From assembly GCA_003561515.1 (NCBI GenBank), contig PWWL01000353.1, forward strand, positions 1 through 64,000: a DNA stretch of 64,000 nt, in the 5' to 3' direction. The position numbers and the translations under genes are program-made. A model generated the notes under the pieces. The model was given only the letters and a program-made list of their open reading frames with translations, did no database searches and was not told where the DNA came from. Source of the stretch: Balneolaceae bacterium (GTDB taxonomy: Bacteria; Bacteroidota; Rhodothermia; Balneolales; Balneolaceae). This document shows, one piece after another, positions 28,584 through 39,402 of this stretch; within the stretch, counting starts at the first letter, position 1; each line of letters begins with the position of its first letter.

Positions 28584-31076
28584 ATGATTTCAACAATAGG
28601 CCAGCTTTTTCTCAGTGGCGCTTTCATCGCATCCATCGGTGCCATGGTGCTTTATGCCATGGCTGCTTACAAGGAAGACCTGAAACTGGAGAGCATCTCA
28701 CACTGGTTTTGGTATGCCAAAGGTATTTTTCTACTCATCGCCTCCGGGGCGCTGGTATACCTTATTATGACTCACCAGTTCCAGTACTACTATGTCTGGA
28801 ATTACACCAGTCTAGATCTTGAAACAAAGTATCTTTTCTCTGCATTTTATGGCGGTCAGGAAGGAAGTTTCATGCTCTGGATACTATGCGCGTTTGTTGT
28901 GGGCATTGGATTGATCCGCTGGACACGCAAGCCCTACAAGTCTCCGGTGATGTTTGTAATGACGTTGACTCAATTTTTCCTGCTGTCGATGGTAGTTGGG
29001 TGGGACCTGAATTTCACTCAAATAGGCGCAACCCCGTTTCGCACTATCGCACAGGAAATGCCAAACGCACCATTTATCCAGGCAAATCCTGATTTTGTGC
29101 CTGCCGACGGTTCAGGACTGAATGATCTGCTGAAAAGTCCATGGATGATGATTCATCCACCGATAATTTTTGTCGGATTTGCCATGATGACCGTACCATT
29201 TGCCTTTGCCATAGCCTCGCTTTGGACCAAGACCTATCATGAGTGGATTCGTCCCGCCTTACCCTGGACACTCGCTGCTAACCTGTCGCTTCTCACCGCA
29301 ATATTTCTTGGCGGATATTGGGCATACGAAACTCTCTCATTTGGAGGATATTGGGCGTGGGATCCAGTCGAAAATGCATCCCTTGTTCCATGGTTAATTG
29401 GTACAGCCGGTATCCATGCCATGATTATCCAAAGGAAAAGTTCAAGAGCTCATAAGGCATCTCTATTTTTTGCAATTTTGGCCTATGTGGGAATCGTCTA
29501 CCAAACGTTCCTAACGCGATCAGGTGTGCTTGCTGAACAGTCTGTTCACAGCTTTGTTGATCTGGGACTCTATGGACAGCTGCTGCTTTTTATACTCGTG
29601 ATGACCATAATGGGAATTGGCTTTTATCTCTACAGATACAGAGAAATCCCAAGCCCGGAAAAAGAGTCAACATTTTTGAGCAAAGAGTTTATGACCTTTA
29701 CCGGGTCTATACTTCTGTTCATTTTGGGTATTGTAATTATAGTGGGCACAAGTTCACCAATTATAGGGCGATTTTTTGTTGAGAATCCAACCCCGCCCGA
29801 AATCCAGTTCTATAACGACTGGAGCATGCCGATTGCCATTATCATGGCGTTGGCAACGGTTGTGGGGCAGTATCTTTTCTGGCAGAAACATACATGGGAG
29901 TCTCTGGCCGGTGTGCTTATTATGCCACTGCTTTTTACCTCAATTGCAACGGTGGCTTCTGTTGTACTTGGAGAAGTACGTAATCTCTATTACATGATTT
30001 ACATCTTCGCAGCATGGTTTACGGTGATTGGAAATGCTGCAGTCATGTTCCACCTAATAAGAAAAAACCCAAAGTTAATTGGCGGTACGCTTACTCACGT
30101 CGGTTTCGGCGCTCTTTTACTAGGCGTAATTGCATCTTCCGTTTACACAGAGCCATTGTTAGACAGAAATACGGCTGCCTTTAATGCCCGTATTGCTGCC
30201 GGTGAGGTGTATGATGAGGAAGGGTTTCCTGTAACCGATCGGAGAGACATGTTCATTCTTGATATTGACAGGCCAACACTTGTTAATGAAAAATACATGG
30301 TTACATACGTAGGGTACGAATTATCCGATTCTCCAAGACCCGGCCAGCAAACCTACAGGCTTCGTTTTGAGCCAATAGACGGCGGGAGAATCTTTTACAT
30401 GAATCCTGAAGTGTACCCGATGCTCACCACGTCATCGCGGGATAATATTGATTGGTCGGTCGATCCTCATGTTAGAACAGGCTGGTTTAGTGATTACTAT
30501 TTATACGTAGCAGGCAGCCGCTATGTAGAACGCAGGAATAACGAGCTGGAGCGACAAAACACAGTGCAAGGTATGGTGCCTGCAAGCGCAGTTGAAGAGG
30601 AGGAAATACGTTCTATTGAAATTATGCAGGGAGAAACCATCAACGCCGGACCATTTAGCTTTACCTTTTTAAACTATATGCCGGCAGCTGAAGCGGCTTT
30701 ACCAGAGAATACGCAGATCGGAATACGCTCTTTGATTCGTGTGGAACACGAGCCAAGCGGAAACGCTTACGAGGTTGAGCCACTTTTTGCGGTGTATACT
30801 GACGATGGTCAGAGTTACATTTATGCACCACCTCTTGAGATTGAGAGATGGGGGATGGAGGTTAGTTTTACACGAATACATCCGGAGTCTGATTCGATCG
30901 AGTTAACCGTTGAGGGGCTTGATACCGAATTTGAAGAAGACTGGGTGCTTATTGTGGCAGAAAAAAAGCCATTTGTTTCTGTAGTCTGGTTTGGTACGTT
31001 TCTGCTGATGGCCGGGTTCACAATCTCCATCTTCAGGCACTGGAACCGCGAAAAGAATACGGTAGAGAAGAGATAA
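28584..31076 (+). CDS. ccmF: Heme lyase CcmF
   Basis: GGYWAWDPVENASLVPWLIGTAGIHAMI; multi-TM. Confidence 0.93.
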   Translation: MISTIGQLFLSGAFIASIGAMVLYAMAAYKEDLKLESISHWFWYAKGIFLLIASGALVYLIMTHQFQYYYVWNYTSLDLETKYLFSAFYGGQEGSFMLWILCAFVVGIGLIRWTRKPYKSPVMFVMTLTQFFLLSMVVGWDLNFTQIGATPFRTIAQEMPNAPFIQANPDFVPADGSGLNDLLKSPWMMIHPPIIFVGFAMMTVPFAFAIASLWTKTYHEWIRPALPWTLAANLSLLTAIFLGGYWAYETLSFGGYWAWDPVENASLVPWLIGTAGIHAMIIQRKSSRAHKASLFFAILAYVGIVYQTFLTRSGVLAEQSVHSFVDLGLYGQLLLFILVMTIMGIGFYLYRYREIPSPEKESTFLSKEFMTFTGSILLFILGIVIIVGTSSPIIGRFFVENPTPPEIQFYNDWSMPIAIIMALATVVGQYLFWQKHTWESLAGVLIMPLLFTSIATVASVVLGEVRNLYYMIYIFAAWFTVIGNAAVMFHLIRKNPKLIGGTLTHVGFGALLLGVIASSVYTEPLLDRNTAAFNARIAAGEVYDEEGFPVTDRRDMFILDIDRPTLVNEKYMVTYVGYELSDSPRPGQQTYRLRFEPIDGGRIFYMNPEVYPMLTTSSRDNIDWSVDPHVRTGWFSDYYLYVAGSRYVERRNNELERQNTVQGMVPASAVEEEEIRSIEIMQGETINAGPFSFTFLNYMPAAEAALPENTQIGIRSLIRVEHEPSGNAYEVEPLFAVYTDDGQSYIYAPPLEIERWGMEVSFTRIHPESDSIELTVEGLDTEFEEDWVLIVAEKKPFVSVVWFGTFLLMAGFTISIFRHWNREKNTVEKR

Positions 31077-31144
31077 AGCTCGCTAGAGGTTAATCGTGTA
31101 TCTGCCAATTAGCAAATAGCCATTACACGATTATTGGAATCCAC

Positions 31145-31512
31145 AACAAGAGTGGTTGCCGGAAAACTCATCATCGATTCCGTAAATTTCGAAGCAGCAT
31201 TCTGGAAATTGCGGACAACTCTCCGGATTATGCTTCCGTTGTTTTTCGAAGATCGCGCCCGGAGATGGCAGGGTCGGGCACCGCTTGTGCTATCGACCAG
31301 ACGTTCCCTTCCATACCGTAGCTTCCATGGAAATAAGTCGATTCATGTGATTGCTCGTATTCTAATCATAGGTAATCGTCTGAGGCTGAAGACATGACAC
31401 AACACAGCCAGGGAGTAACGTCCCGGGTAAACGGTCTGAGTTGTCAAGCCCCGAATCTTGATCCTTATCAACGCCCAATATCAAGCCGAGGGGTTGATGG
31501 GAAAACCCATCT
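31145..31512. repeat. Degenerate copies of a modular intergenic repeat (module B about 31145-31345, module A about 31400-31512)
   Basis: Shares GGACAA..CTCCGGATTATG, ATCGACCAGACGTTCC and AAGCCGAGGGGTTGATGGGAAAACCC with 46650-46950 and 47180-47320. Confidence 0.6.
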
Positions 31513-31627
31513 AAGGTGTGCAGTTCCCTTTTAGTTTCGCTTCGACATTAAAAGGTGCAAAGTAATATCAAAAACATTATCGATACCGGTCCTTTTTTAA
31601 TTCAGGATGTTGATGTTCAAGTAAAAA

Positions 31628-31657
31628 AAAGCCCCGATAGGTTAATATCGGGGCTTT
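31628..31657 (-). terminator. Rho-independent terminator for the citrate synthase gene
   Basis: AAAGCCCCGAT-loop-ATCGGGGCTTT, followed on the minus strand by a T-run. Confidence 0.85.
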
Positions 31658-31701
31658 CAATATATAAATTAAATCTACCACGCAACGGTAGAATCAGGCC
31701 A

Positions 31702-32871
31702 TCATCGATCTTCGAGCGGCACCCAATCGAGATTTTTTTCGCCGATGTAGAGAGCTCTCGGTCGAATCAATCTGTTATTGGCAGCCTGCTCGATATAGTG
31801 AGCCGACCATCCAGAAACCCTGCTCATTGTGAAAATACAAGTGTACAGATCGGGCTTGATTCCAATGGAATAGTAGACGGTCGCTGAAAAGAAATCTACG
31901 TTTGGATCTATATTCTTTTCATTCTTCATGGTTTTTAGCATGGCTTCAGACCAGTCGTATAGTTTTTCCTGACCGGTTTCCTCAGACAGCTGTTTCGACA
32001 TTTTTTGAAGGTGAAAAGCGCGCGGATCAAAGGTTTTGTATACACGGTGTCCAAAGCCCATAATTTTTTCTTTTCTGGCAAGCTTTTCTTTTGTGAATGC
32101 TACAGGATCGGCTTTACCGTTCTGTTTTTGAAGTTCAAGAAGTGTATTCATTACGGCAGTGTTTGCACCCCCGTGAAGTGGTCCTTTAAGAGCTCCGATA
32201 GCGCCGGTCACAGCGGAGAACATATCAGACTCGGTTGCACAAATGGTACGTGCGGTAAAAGTGGAGGCATTCATGCCATGTTCGGCGTGCAGAATCAGGC
32301 AGAGATCCATCGTTTTCTCAGCTGCGGTTCCTGGTTTTTCACCATTCAGCATGTAGAGAAAGTTAAATGCCGTACTTCCTTCATTAAGTGGAGCAACAAT
32401 CTCCAGGCCATTTCGAGCTCTGTCGAAAGCCGCAATGATCGTCGGCATTTGAGCCGTCATTGCTACAGCATGCTTCAAATTTTCTTCTTCCGAACCTTTT
32501 CCCTTCACTGCTTGAAAATCGGCAAGCATAGATACTGCCGAGCGGAGAACCGACATGGGCTCGGCATCTTTATTCGTTGTTTTGATATACTCAAGAACAG
32601 GCGACGGCAGTTCGCGCTGAGCGATGAGATCACTTTTTAACTCTTCGAGCTCACTGCTGTTTGGCAGGCGGTCGTGCCATAAAAGAAAACATACTTCTTC
32701 GAATGTTGCGTTTTCAGCCAGTGTATCAATGTTATAACCCGAATAAATGAGCTCTCCTTTCTGGCCGTCGATAAAACTTTTTGTTGTCGAAAATGCGACG
32801 ATGCCATCAAGGCCTTTGTTTATATGTGGATACTCGCTTGTATCTACGTTTTCCAGATTGTGCTGCGCCAT
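31702..32871 (-). CDS. gltA: Citrate synthase
   Basis: GLDGIVAFSTTKSFIDGQKGELIYSGYNI, GPLHGGANTAVM and MGFGHRVYKTFDPRA. Confidence 0.95.
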   Translation of the reverse strand: MAQHNLENVDTSEYPHINKGLDGIVAFSTTKSFIDGQKGELIYSGYNIDTLAENATFEEVCFLLWHDRLPNSSELEELKSDLIAQRELPSPVLEYIKTTNKDAEPMSVLRSAVSMLADFQAVKGKGSEEENLKHAVAMTAQMPTIIAAFDRARNGLEIVAPLNEGSTAFNFLYMLNGEKPGTAAEKTMDLCLILHAEHGMNASTFTARTICATESDMFSAVTGAIGALKGPLHGGANTAVMNTLLELQKQNGKADPVAFTKEKLARKEKIMGFGHRVYKTFDPRAFHLQKMSKQLSEETGQEKLYDWSEAMLKTMKNEKNIDPNVDFFSATVYYSIGIKPDLYTCIFTMSRVSGWSAHYIEQAANNRLIRPRALYIGEKNLDWVPLEDR

Positions 32872-33301
32872 TCTTCTATTTATTCCTTTTAAATTTTATT
32901 CTATTTGGGATAACTGCGTGATTAGGTCATGTACCGGAAGGTGACCGCTGTCGGGTGAAGGAAAGGAATCTTCGGCCTTTCTGAGTATTAACAGCCAGCG
33001 TATCAATTTCAACTAACGCAGAATTCGCTTTTTGTACAGAATTAACAAAATACAAAACAACAGGCGTTTTTAGAAGCGGTTTCATAAGCTTATTCTGTAA
33101 AGAGTGGTAATAAAATATGCCTTAATTAGTACTCAGAAGTAGATATAAGGCAAAAGACTTTTTATTACCGCCGCATCATTTTTAGCCTTGAAGCATGAGC
33201 AAGCCGGAAGTATCATTTGGGGGCTCATATGTGCGGCAGACAGGGCTTAAGAAGCATCGTTGGCATGCGTTTTGAATAAGCAAGTCTTTTTTTCCATTTA
33301 C

Positions 33302-34075
33302 TTAATCACGCGTCTTGGTTTTTTTTGCTTCTTCCCAGAGCAAATCCATTTCAACGAGGGATGAGTCCACGACGGTTTTTCCCTGTTCGCCAAGCTCATT
33401 CTCTATATAACGAAACCTGTACTCAAATTTTCTATTGGCGGATCTGATTGATTCCTCAGCGTGCAGCCCCATAAGCCGGCCAACATTTACCAGGCTGAAC
33501 AATAAATCGCCAAATTCATCTTTTCTTTGTTCCATATCCTGAGACTGGACGGCTTCGCGCCATTCATCGATCTCTTCGTTCAGCTTCTCCCATGCGAGTT
33601 GCCATTCAGCCCAGTCGAAGCCCACATTGGCTGCCTTTTCCTGCATTCGCTGCGCACGTATCAGTCCGGGCAGATGTGCAGGTACACCATCCAGAATTGA
33701 CTTTTTACCTTCTTTCAGCTTAATAGCTTCCCAATTGGCGGCAACTTCCGACTCTTTACCGGCAACGGTATCTCCAAATACGTGCGGGTGACGCCGAATC
33801 AGCTTCTCCGATATGGAATAGATGACATCCTCAATGGTAAATGATTCCGTTTCGGTAGCCATTCGACTTTGAAAGATGACATGCAACAGCAGATCGCCAA
33901 GTTCTTTCTTCAGTTCCTCTAGATCGTTTTTTTCAATCGCTTCTACCGCTTCGTAAGCCTCTTCTATCAGATTATCTTTAATTGAGTGGTGAGTCTGCTT
34001 CATGTCCCACGGACACTTCTTCCTTAGTACAGAGATGAGTTCAACGAGATCTTTAAAATTCGACGATGGTTTCAT
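33302..34075 (-). CDS. mazG: Nucleoside triphosphate pyrophosphohydrolase MazG
   Basis: LRKKCPWDMKQTHHSIKDNLIEEAYEAVEAI and KKELGDLLLHVIFQS. Confidence 0.95.
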   Translation of the reverse strand: MKPSSNFKDLVELISVLRKKCPWDMKQTHHSIKDNLIEEAYEAVEAIEKNDLEELKKELGDLLLHVIFQSRMATETESFTIEDVIYSISEKLIRRHPHVFGDTVAGKESEVAANWEAIKLKEGKKSILDGVPAHLPGLIRAQRMQEKAANVGFDWAEWQLAWEKLNEEIDEWREAVQSQDMEQRKDEFGDLLFSLVNVGRLMGLHAEESIRSANRKFEYRFRYIENELGEQGKTVVDSSLVEMDLLWEEAKKTKTRD

Positions 34076-34248
34076 TTACTGATGCTCACTATCGGTTTGG
34101 TTTCGGGATATGGAGTAATACTACAGAGCCACAATTTTTGGTGTGGTGAGGGTGGTCAAAATATACAGCCTATTTACCTTAAGAATGGCAAAGTCTTCAT
34201 TTTAGCAAAGACGATCGTAAGCCTTGCTTACACGCAGAAAAAAACTGT

Positions 34249-35517
34249 TTACGTCTGCCTTTTCTTTTGTTCAGCTGCAGGGAAGAGGATATTGTTTAGA
34301 ATGAGGCGGTAACCGGGGCTGTTGGGATGCAGGCTAAGGTCGGTTGGCGGATCACCGACCCTGTGTGTGTAATCTTCGGGATCATGGCCGCCATAAAAGG
34401 TAAATGTACCCTGTCCGTGATTGCCGTGAAGATATTTCACATGGTCACGTCCAGGTGATTCTGCCAGTATAACCACACTGCTTTTGATGGTATTGCGATG
34501 AAATGCGGTTGCCTGACCATAGAAACCGCGAATACTGCTTACATGATTTTGTGTGAGCATGGTTGGCACCGGATCCCATTTAGCTGAAAAATCAAACAGG
34601 GTGAAATAGTCGAGGCTTTCACTGATTCGATTCAGGTCAACCTCAATATCGATCGTTGCGTGCTCATAAATATAAGGATCGTTGATCAGCTCGAAGTTTT
34701 CGAACGCAAAGGTATTGGTGAAATCAAGCCGGTTGTTTATATCGGGTGACAGTGGAGTACCGTCGATTTCAGGGGGTACGATATTCAGGCCCTTTGAGGC
34801 CAGCGCTATGTCGAATGTGTCGGTTGCCGAACACATCGCAAACATAAATCCGCCGTTGGCGACGAAGTCTCTGATTTCGAGAACTACGTCGAGTTTTAGC
34901 TCTCTGACAGTCTCATATCCAAATTCGCGGGCAATAGCTTCGAGATTCTTCACGCGATTGATATACCATGGAGCATTACGGTATATGGACCAGAACTTTC
35001 CAAATTGTCCGGTAAAATCTTCATGATGCAAGTGAAGCCAGTCGTAGTTTGAAAGTTCTCCCGTTAAAACCTCCTTGTCGTATACACGATCATAAGGTAT
35101 CTCGGCATAATCAAGGGCAAGAACCACAGCATCATCCCACGGCAAGGCACCAGGCGGTGTGTAGACAGCGATAGATGGAGCTGCTTCCAGGTTGACCGCT
35201 GCCATATTTACATTGGGACGCTCAACTTCCTGCACAATTTCCGCAGCCTCTATTTCTGAAATCACCTCCACGCGTACATTCCTGACCCGGGCTTTTCTTA
35301 CAATATCATGTTGGTTCGATGTGAGGAAACTGCCGCCTCGATAGTTCAAAAGCCACTGGCCTGTCTCGCCATCAACCAGGTGATTAAAGATGATGCCATA
35401 CGCTTTAAGATGATTGGTCTGGGAGCCGTCCATCGGTATTAGAACACGTTCTTGTGCATTCAGCGACAGTGTACCGAAAAAAACAAACACCAAAATGATT
35501 GATAACGAGTTCTTCAT
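34249..35517 (-). CDS. Secreted Bacteroidota family often labelled 'asparagine synthetase B' (true function unclear)
   Basis: Signal peptide; NHLKAYGIIFNHL, WLLNYRGGSFL, YDWLHLHHEDFTGQFGKFW and GGFMFAMCSATDTFDIALA. Confidence 0.7.
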   Translation of the reverse strand: MKNSLSIILVFVFFGTLSLNAQERVLIPMDGSQTNHLKAYGIIFNHLVDGETGQWLLNYRGGSFLTSNQHDIVRKARVRNVRVEVISEIEAAEIVQEVERPNVNMAAVNLEAAPSIAVYTPPGALPWDDAVVLALDYAEIPYDRVYDKEVLTGELSNYDWLHLHHEDFTGQFGKFWSIYRNAPWYINRVKNLEAIAREFGYETVRELKLDVVLEIRDFVANGGFMFAMCSATDTFDIALASKGLNIVPPEIDGTPLSPDINNRLDFTNTFAFENFELINDPYIYEHATIDIEVDLNRISESLDYFTLFDFSAKWDPVPTMLTQNHVSSIRGFYGQATAFHRNTIKSSVVILAESPGRDHVKYLHGNHGQGTFTFYGGHDPEDYTHRVGDPPTDLSLHPNSPGYRLILNNILFPAAEQKKRQT

Positions 35518-35535
35518 GCTGCTATGTGTCGTGGT

Positions 35536-37509
35536 TTACAGGTATGTTAATTCTGCTGACTTAAGTTTTTCACGCGCAAAAGATGCGTAAAAACCATCTG
35601 GAAACTGTAGTATAAGTTCTTCAAACAGATCTGAAACGAATTGGCGGTCTATTTGTACGGGTTGTGAACCTCTTCCAAAGAAGTGATCCTCATTCGACAG
35701 ATGAACTTCCAGTGTACTCTCGGCGTCCATAAAGCTAAAGATGTATGGCGACTCGCTGAGGTTATAAGACACGCCCTGCTGATACATCTGTTCGGCAATA
35801 ACAGCGCGATCCCACATCAATCTCTCAAGCAGGGGAGATTGTGATCCGGAATTAATCTGTCTTTCGATCAGATATAGAAGTATACTATGATATTCGGAGG
35901 GTAGGAGGCTTGCCAATTCTGCCGTTATATCGTCTGCAAATGGATTTCTGGGATTGGCAAGAATCGGTTCCAAAACCGGCAGCGCATCCTGATAATTGCC
36001 CGTGTGGATGGAAAAAAGCCCCTCACCAATCGCTTTCAGTACCGAGCCGGTGGTATCTGCTCGCTGTCCGTTACGTATCCACATTCTAAGTTTTATGGCA
36101 TCATTGGCATAGAATGATGTATGTCTGCGTTCCAGTGATCGGAGTTGTATTTCCGCGAAATCGTAGTCTCCGGCAAAAAAATCGGCCAGGCTTAAATAGT
36201 ACCTTGCCCTTTCAGATAGATTGGCGTTATCTGTGGCGCGGTCGGCCCGGGTCAGGGCTTGTCTTGCTGTAACATAATTCTTGCTAAAAAGAGCAAGTCG
36301 CCCCTCTGCGTAATAGGTATACGCTTTTTCTGCTGAAGGATGTTGGCTCATTGCCGTAAACCATTTTTCCGCTTTTTCAGAATTTTTAAAACGATCGAGC
36401 GAGAGATCAAGCAGCAGGGCGTAAACGCGGTTTGCACGATCGTAGGCGGGTGCCTGTTCAATGATAGCCTGTGCTGTTTCATAGGCCTGCAGATAAAGCT
36501 CTTGCCGGCGAAGTTCATTTTCGAGATTATGCAGGCCAAGGTACCGCGCCCACGAATTGTATGTTCGGGCCAGCTCTTCCATCGCTCTGTACTTATTCGC
36601 ACCCCGGCTGTTTTCAACGTAAAACCCAAATGCCTCAGCAGCATAGGGATACTGACCCGCAGAAAGCAGCTGATGCCCGAGTGACATCAGGGAAAATATG
36701 GTGTACGATGTTTCATTTTCGTAGTGACGGGCAAAATTGATTGCCCTCTGATATTCCTGCGTTTCGAGCAGGAGCCAGGTAAGCAGCTGGTAGAGTTGTG
36801 AGTATGCAGAATGTCCCATATCGAGATCAAATAGCATATCTTCGAGTTCGAAAGCCGCAATTTCATAAAGACGCTGATCACGCATTCGTAAGAACCGCTG
36901 CTGTACCATGCCCATTTGATCTGGCATCGCTATCACAAGTCTGTAAAACTCTTTTACCGACTCTTCGAAACGGCCCGCCTGCATGTAGGCATTGGCCAGT
37001 TCATTTAGAAAGAGAGTTGAATTGCCCATTCGATCGCGTGCAAGCTTGTACACATCGATCGCCTGATTATACTCGCGACGCTTTATCATAGATGAGGCAA
37101 CTGAGTAGTAGGTTTGCATATTTTCGCGGCCATCTTCCAGCGCTTGCTGCCATAAGTTTGCAGCTTCTTCTCTTTCTCGCATAAGATGCAGCACTTCTGC
37201 AAGTCGAAGCGTTGTTAGCAAGCGTGAGTGGTTGCGCTCAATTTGACGCCGTGCTGCCTGCTCTGCCTCATCAAGCATATCGAGGTTTATGAGGCATTCA
37301 ACATATCGGTCGAAAAAAATATGCGCGCCGGGATTGTTCTCGTGCAGATCTCGAAGAATAGGCAAGGCTTCATCATACTGTTGCTGCTGCATCATTCGAT
37401 TGGCAATCTGAAAGTCGGCACTCTGCGCTTGTAAACCGGATGATATCAACAGGATTGCAGAGATCGCTATCGAAATGATAAGGAGGAAATGTTTATGCAT
37501 CTGTCCCAA
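35536..37509 (-). CDS. Tetratricopeptide-repeat protein
   Basis: Signal peptide and many TPR-like helical repeats. Confidence 0.75.
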   Translation of the reverse strand: MGQMHKHFLLIISIAISAILLISSGLQAQSADFQIANRMMQQQQYDEALPILRDLHENNPGAHIFFDRYVECLINLDMLDEAEQAARRQIERNHSRLLTTLRLAEVLHLMREREEAANLWQQALEDGRENMQTYYSVASSMIKRREYNQAIDVYKLARDRMGNSTLFLNELANAYMQAGRFEESVKEFYRLVIAMPDQMGMVQQRFLRMRDQRLYEIAAFELEDMLFDLDMGHSAYSQLYQLLTWLLLETQEYQRAINFARHYENETSYTIFSLMSLGHQLLSAGQYPYAAEAFGFYVENSRGANKYRAMEELARTYNSWARYLGLHNLENELRRQELYLQAYETAQAIIEQAPAYDRANRVYALLLDLSLDRFKNSEKAEKWFTAMSQHPSAEKAYTYYAEGRLALFSKNYVTARQALTRADRATDNANLSERARYYLSLADFFAGDYDFAEIQLRSLERRHTSFYANDAIKLRMWIRNGQRADTTGSVLKAIGEGLFSIHTGNYQDALPVLEPILANPRNPFADDITAELASLLPSEYHSILLYLIERQINSGSQSPLLERLMWDRAVIAEQMYQQGVSYNLSESPYIFSFMDAESTLEVHLSNEDHFFGRGSQPVQIDRQFVSDLFEELILQFPDGFYASFAREKLKSAELTYL

Positions 37510-38107
37510 AGAATATCGTTTGATGTATGCCTGGCATTACCGCTCTCAGATTCTGATAAAAAGAGTTCATCGGAAACCCTACCACGTTGTAATAGTCGCC
37601 TGAAATTTTTTTCACAAAAAGTGCTCCGTAATCGTCTTGTATTCCATACGCCCCGGCTTTGTCGAGCGGACTTCCACCGGAAACATACGAATCGATTTCA
37701 CTTTGCGATAACGGTGAAAATGTAACTTTTGTTCTATCAGAAAATGAAAAAGAGATTTCAATTGCACCGGCATCATTTACAAAAGCTACCCAAACGCCGC
37801 TGTGAACGAAATGTGATCGTCCGCTTAGACGATTCAGCATGTCTGATGCATCTTCAGCGTTTGCCGGTTTTCCCAAAATCTGTTGATCCAAACACACAAT
37901 TGTATCTGCAGCCACTACAAGTGCATTCTTATGGCGTGAGGCTACATCCTCGCCTTTTAGTGAGGCAAGGCGTTTCACAAGCTTTTTTGGAGACAGTCCA
38001 TCATGGCCGTTTTCATCCACATCAGACGGATCAATTATAAATGTCAGGTTCATTTGCCTGAAAAGCTCCGCTCTTCGAGGGCTCGCCGATGCCAGGATTA
38101 TGTTCAT
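37493..38107 (-). CDS. maf: Maf-family nucleotide pyrophosphatase
   Basis: IILASASPRRAELFRQM, VVAADTIVCLD and YVSGGSPLDKAGAYGIQ. Confidence 0.92.
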   Translation of the reverse strand: MNIILASASPRRAELFRQMNLTFIIDPSDVDENGHDGLSPKKLVKRLASLKGEDVASRHKNALVVAADTIVCLDQQILGKPANAEDASDMLNRLSGRSHFVHSGVWVAFVNDAGAIEISFSFSDRTKVTFSPLSQSEIDSYVSGGSPLDKAGAYGIQDDYGALFVKKISGDYYNVVGFPMNSFYQNLRAVMPGIHQTIFFGTDA

Positions 38108-38264
38108 GAATTTGTGAAAGTAGATCCGGTTTTTTTGTTAACGCGTTTTGAATAACTTAACACTTCAATCGTCATCAATAAAGCAAATTGTAGTTCCGGT
38201 TAAAACGAACTCAATTTTTGAGGCGGCCATCAGCATAAACATTGAATAATCTCATTTTAGAGCA

Positions 38265-38546
38265 ATGAAAGCCCAGAAAAAACGAAGAAATAAAAAGAAG
38301 GAATCTAAACCTATGCTATTTTCCGCGCTCAATTATAAGCTGATGGGGTTGGGCGCTCTGCTTGTGCTTATTGGCTTTACGGCCATGAGGCTTGAAAACG
38401 AGGCGCATGGGTTTGTATCTCTTTACATATCTCCGGTGGTGATTATGAGCGGATACATTTTTGTGATTTATGCAATTCTGAAGCGGGATCACAAATTGGA
38501 GGATACGGCATCCGGCAAAGCAAACGAAAAGGCTTCAGCATCGTAA
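38265..38546 (+). CDS. DUF3098-like small membrane protein
   Basis: Two predicted TM helices; Lys/Arg-rich N-terminus. Confidence 0.65.
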   Translation: MKAQKKRRNKKKESKPMLFSALNYKLMGLGALLVLIGFTAMRLENEAHGFVSLYISPVVIMSGYIFVIYAILKRDHKLEDTASGKANEKASAS

Positions 38547-38556
38547 CCGATCTAAC

Positions 38557-39402
38557 TTGGACAGGCTTACCACTTATATTTTCGGGTTCATCGTCATCTT
38601 CCTGTTCATTCTGGAGGGAAAGGCCAATGACCATTTCATGATATTATCCGGAGTTGCACTCTCGGTTCCCGTTGCATACTCTGCCTTTCTTGCCGGATGG
38701 ATAACGCTCGATGCCACAAAATCGGCGATTATACTGGGTACGATAACTCTTGGTTTTGGCGGCTGGTGGCTTGCTTTTGCGCTCATCTTTTTTTTCGTCA
38801 GCAGCAGCTATTTATCCGTTCTGAGAAAAAGAAAAATTACGGATACACGGGAAACAGAAAGTTTATGGTACAAAAGCAGTGATGAACGCCGCGACGGTTT
38901 CCAGGTATGGTCGAACGGGTTCTGGCTTGCTTTCTTTCTCATCCTTTGGTTTATAACAGGCCAACAGGCCATGCTTTTGGCTGCATTTGCAGCCGTTGCC
39001 GTTGCCACTGCCGACACCTGGGCAACAGAACTTGGATCATTGGTGCCCGGGAAAACAAGAATAATTACGAATTTCAGCGTAGTGGAGCCAGGAACTGATG
39101 GCGGTGTAAGTTTGAAGGGAACGGCCGCTGCCTTCGCAGGCAGTTTTTTTGGGGCTCTTTTTTTGCTTCCCACAGACCTTTTTTCTCCGGGGTTGATTGC
39201 GACGGTTTTCTTTGCCGGAGTTATCGGTTCGTTTGCTGATTCGTATGCCGGAGCCTATCTTCAATCGTCAAACGTTGCCGCGGTTCGCCCGTACGGCTTT
39301 ACTAAAACATCACAGGCTTTTAAAAATAACTTTGTGAACTGGCTATCTACCGGAATTGGAGGATTAGTCGCATTTCTGGTTGCAAACTTTTTCTTCTTAT
39401 GA
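38557..39402 (+). CDS. DUF92-family membrane protein
   Basis: ATADTWATELGSLVPGKTRIITNFSVVEPGTDGGVSLKGT, SFADSYAGAYLQ; TTG start. Confidence 0.8.
   Translation: MDRLTTYIFGFIVIFLFILEGKANDHFMILSGVALSVPVAYSAFLAGWITLDATKSAIILGTITLGFGGWWLAFALIFFFVSSSYLSVLRKRKITDTRETESLWYKSSDERRDGFQVWSNGFWLAFFLILWFITGQQAMLLAAFAAVAVATADTWATELGSLVPGKTRIITNFSVVEPGTDGGVSLKGTAAAFAGSFFGALFLLPTDLFSPGLIATVFFAGVIGSFADSYAGAYLQSSNVAAVRPYGFTKTSQAFKNNFVNWLSTGIGGLVAFLVANFFFL

Noticed and set aside
32005-32640. 211-aa plus-strand ORF
   Set aside because: Lies wholly antisense to citrate synthase, which is strongly supported by motifs.
34249-35517. Annotation as a true asparagine synthetase (asnB)
   Set aside because: Has a signal peptide and lacks the PP-loop SGGxDS and class II glutaminase motifs; the family label common in Bacteroidota is probably historical.
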